From Granulicella sp. (GTDB taxonomy: Bacteria; Acidobacteriota; Terriglobia; Terriglobales; Acidobacteriaceae): a DNA stretch of 54,481 bases. The DNA lies in the NCBI GenBank assembly GCA_003133205.1, contig PKWK01000360.1:1-54481 (forward strand), read 5' to 3'. The translations under genes were made by a program, and so were the position numbers. Positions 52,790 to 54,481 of this stretch are shown here, piece by piece (the stretch's first letter is position 1; each line of letters begins with the position of its first letter). The notes beneath the pieces were generated by a model that did not search any database, was not told the origin of the DNA, and worked only from the letters and a program-made list of their open reading frames with translations.

Positions 52790-52808
52790 GGGCGTCTCCC
52801 GTACGCCC
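52790..52808 (+). terminator. short hairpin after the hypothetical gene
   Basis: GGGCGT (52790-52795) pairs with ACGCCC (52803-52808). It is a weaker version of the hairpin at 53726-53745 and lacks a T run. It lies 73 bases after the stop of the upstream gene. Confidence 0.45.
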
Positions 52809-52947
52809 CGGCGGGGGAAGAATAAACTCTGAAAAGATGGGTCACATCGACCCACCGAAGATCGCTTCAATGATCTTGTCTATGATGAAACTAGATTGAA
52901 GCGTCGTCAGAGCTTTTGTCAGCGCAGCTTCTCGAAACCGAGGACGA

Positions 52948-53682
52948 ATGGCTCGATCCAACCAGCAAGTTTTGCTGTCTCCGAGAACGGTGATAACTGA
53001 CCAGGAGCTGCAAAGGCGCAGTCAATGCAGTCTCTATAATCCAGTCGAGATCGACCTTCTGGAGGAGCCGGCAAGGCGAACGATCCGTTGGGCCCTGCGG
53101 GAGCGGCATATGGGGACGATCTGCTCGGTGGCAGACCTCCGACAACGCTGGGTGGCCGAATGGAAGAAGGGCTGGGGCAACGAGAAGATTAGCGCTGCTT
53201 ATTGGAAGGGCGTGAATCGATCTGCAGCTTTCGGTCGACGCGTTTACGAGTTCCTGTTGAAATACGAAGTTCTACATCCATACGTACCGTACACCCTCCA
53301 ATTCGAGCGCGGGGAGGTGAAGGGGGAGAATGCCCTTGTGGTGTGGCGCAAATACCGTAAGGGGAATATTCCGATGCTGGTAGACCCTCTTCTTCGACGC
53401 CCCAGGTACGTGAAGACGCCCAACTACACCGTACTTGCACAATGGCTGGCAGCGAGGCAGGAGGTCGACACCGTTGAACTTGGCATTGCTCATCTTCCGA
53501 TGTTCTACGGTCAACCGTGGCTCACCAAGGATGTGAACGAGGGGCTGGCAAAACAATGGCTCAATCACCTTGTCGACGAAGCCGCGGACAAGAGGGACTT
53601 TCCCCGAACCGGGCCGCAATGCATGACTTGCACCCAGCCTTGCAGCGAGGTATTCACGGGACCGGTGGGAGCGGTGGACTAG
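52948..53682 (+). CDS. hypothetical protein, possible PD-(D/E)XK nuclease-like
   Basis: A 244-residue cytoplasmic protein; GAGGACGA precedes ATG 52948. The N-terminal half is helical and basic (LRERHMGTICSVADLRQRW, SAAFGRRVYEFLLKYEVL). The C-terminal half has GNIPMLVDPLLRRP, an apparent beta-alpha unit, and ends with DKRDFPRTGPQCMTCTQPC, a terminal cysteine cluster like that of RecB/Cas4-type nucleases. The order (helical part, small alpha/beta core, C-terminal Cys cluster) suggests a PD-(D/E)XK relative, but the catalytic D...ExK is not clear and I would not assign it firmly. Its neighbours are also of accessory type. Confidence 0.6.
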   Translation: MARSNQQVLLSPRTVITDQELQRRSQCSLYNPVEIDLLEEPARRTIRWALRERHMGTICSVADLRQRWVAEWKKGWGNEKISAAYWKGVNRSAAFGRRVYEFLLKYEVLHPYVPYTLQFERGEVKGENALVVWRKYRKGNIPMLVDPLLRRPRYVKTPNYTVLAQWLAARQEVDTVELGIAHLPMFYGQPWLTKDVNEGLAKQWLNHLVDEAADKRDFPRTGPQCMTCTQPCSEVFTGPVGAVD

Positions 53683-53725
53683 TCAGCAGCGGCAGTCGCC
53701 GGCCGCGGAATAATGAGTGAGCTGA

Positions 53726-53745
53726 GGGGCGTCTCCGGACGCCCC
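53726..53745 (+). terminator. GGGGCGTC hairpin between convergent genes
   Basis: GGGGCGTC (53726-53733) pairs with GACGCCCC (53738-53745) around TCCG. It lies between the stops of the genes at 52948-53682 and 53769-54481, so it could end both transcripts. The same stem core occurs at 41701-41735. Confidence 0.75.
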
Positions 53746-53768
53746 GGCAGGCTGAAAAGGGCTTTGTA

Positions 53769-54481
53769 CTACCTGAATCTCGCGGGCAGGAGAGCTTTGG
53801 CCTGATCGAGTACCTCGTAGCGTAACTGCTTGTCTTCGGGTGCCCAGGCAGCCAGCCAACGGGCCAGCCATAGCGCACAAACCTCCTCCCGTCTGTTTAT
53901 ATTGGGGGAGCTGGCCGGGTCCATTTCTGACGGACGGGTGTGATCGCGCAGTTGAGTCGCACTCATCGGCGATCCGGGCATCTCCGGAACGGGGAAGTCC
54001 TGGCGGCTTGTCAGGAGTTTCCGAGCTTTTTCCACGACGCTGGTCGCGCGCGTGTAGTCGGGGTCCCGTTCGACGAACCAGGCTTGCACCAACTGAAGCA
54101 TCTCTTCGAGATGCTGTTGGCGCAGTTCCTTGGGGCTCAGGGGAATCGCGGGGCTCGGGTGTTTCGGCTTGAGTGTGAGTGGCCTGGGCACTACGATCCG
54201 CGGCGCGGGCTGGAGAGGCTTGTTATTCGAGATCGCAGGACTGCTGGCTTTCCAGACCACAGCTGGCTTCCTTCGAGTGGCGGTTGGCTTCTTGTTTGCA
54301 GTGATGCCCAGGACCTCCAAGTCGCGGCGGATTGTGGTCTCGGTTACGTTCAACTCCTGTGCGATCAAACGCTGAGATTTGCGGGCCTTGATGCCGATCG
54401 CTACCAACTTGCGACGTTCCGCCGGGGAAATCTTGGGGGGAGGGGAATTTCTCTCAGAAGTGAGTTTGGCAACTTGGCTTG
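53769..54481 (-). CDS. helix-turn-helix protein, N-terminus beyond the window
   Basis: The minus-strand frame is open to the window edge, so the start is not included; a TTG at 54407 is possible but the preceding residues (NSPPPKISPAERRKLV) read as protein. The visible N-terminal part is a helix-turn-helix (KARKSQRLIAQELNVTETTIRRDLEVLGI), like the DeoR-type or transposase-associated HTH. A long basic, proline-rich linker follows (residues about 40-85 of the visible part), then a helical domain with LRQQHLEEMLQLVQAWFVE and a C-terminal LWLARWLAAWAPEDKQLRYEVL. It may be a regulator of the accessory region. The full length is unknown. Confidence 0.75.
   Translation of the reverse strand, partial: SQVAKLTSERNSPPPKISPAERRKLVAIGIKARKSQRLIAQELNVTETTIRRDLEVLGITANKKPTATRRKPAVVWKASSPAISNNKPLQPAPRIVVPRPLTLKPKHPSPAIPLSPKELRQQHLEEMLQLVQAWFVERDPDYTRATSVVEKARKLLTSRQDFPVPEMPGSPMSATQLRDHTRPSEMDPASSPNINRREEVCALWLARWLAAWAPEDKQLRYEVLDQAKALLPARFR

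Noticed and set aside
52837..52899. 20-residue frame MGHIDPPKIASMILSMMKLD
   Set aside because: It is too short, with no clear ribosome site; it could be chance.

Overview
The window looks like chromosomal DNA of a soil Acidobacteriota member (Terriglobia / Acidobacteriaceae type). No rRNA or other taxonomic marker is present, so this rests on gene content: two Oar-like TonB-dependent receptors of about 1180 residues with an N-terminal carboxypeptidase-regulatory domain, a DUF2934 protein, a long two-module ThyX-like protein, many secreted glycosidases and phosphoesterases, GC-rich codon use, and dispersed short palindromic and poly-G repeats between genes.

Layout. 1-0.16 kb: 3' end of an IS5-type transposase. 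0.6-7.2 kb: secreted endonuclease/exonuclease/phosphatase-family protein, ThyX-like protein (with a palindromic repeat inserted in frame), MFS transporter, acyl-CoA dehydrogenase. 7.4-11.5 kb: a coupled two-gene glycosidase operon (GH35-like, then GH106-like). 11.5-12.2 kb: VapBC toxin-antitoxin pair with a perfect palindromic operator. 12.2-24.3 kb: mostly single genes (DUF2934, membrane-anchored DsbA-like protein, response regulator, zinc-ribbon coiled coil, deoxyribonucleotidase, lipase, S9 peptidase, secreted proteins) separated by repeat elements. 24.29 kb: a 45-bp 3' half of a tRNA-Cys gene, the signature of an integration site, followed by an MNT/HEPN module with palindromes over its start codon.

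26.7-38.4 kb is one same-strand block: Ca-type phosphatidylinositol phospholipase C, Tat-exported-looking metallophosphoesterase, Oar-like receptor, GH92 alpha-mannosidase, second Oar-like receptor. With the secreted phosphoesterases at 39.2-40.5, 41.8-43.5 and 45.4-47.4 kb this resembles a locus for dismantling a mannosylated phosphoinositide or phospholipid-linked glycan and recovering phosphate and sugar. That role is inferred from domains and gene order.

40.7-54.5 kb is accessory in character: very small zinc-binding and membrane proteins (including a diverged pair of CSACGW proteins 8 kb apart), a decayed RMND1/DUF155-like gene with a frameshift and an in-frame stop, secreted proteins of unknown function, a frameshifted HU-like gene, and plasmid- or phage-like genes up to the right edge, where a helix-turn-helix gene runs off the window. 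No CRISPR array, rRNA or complete tRNA was seen.
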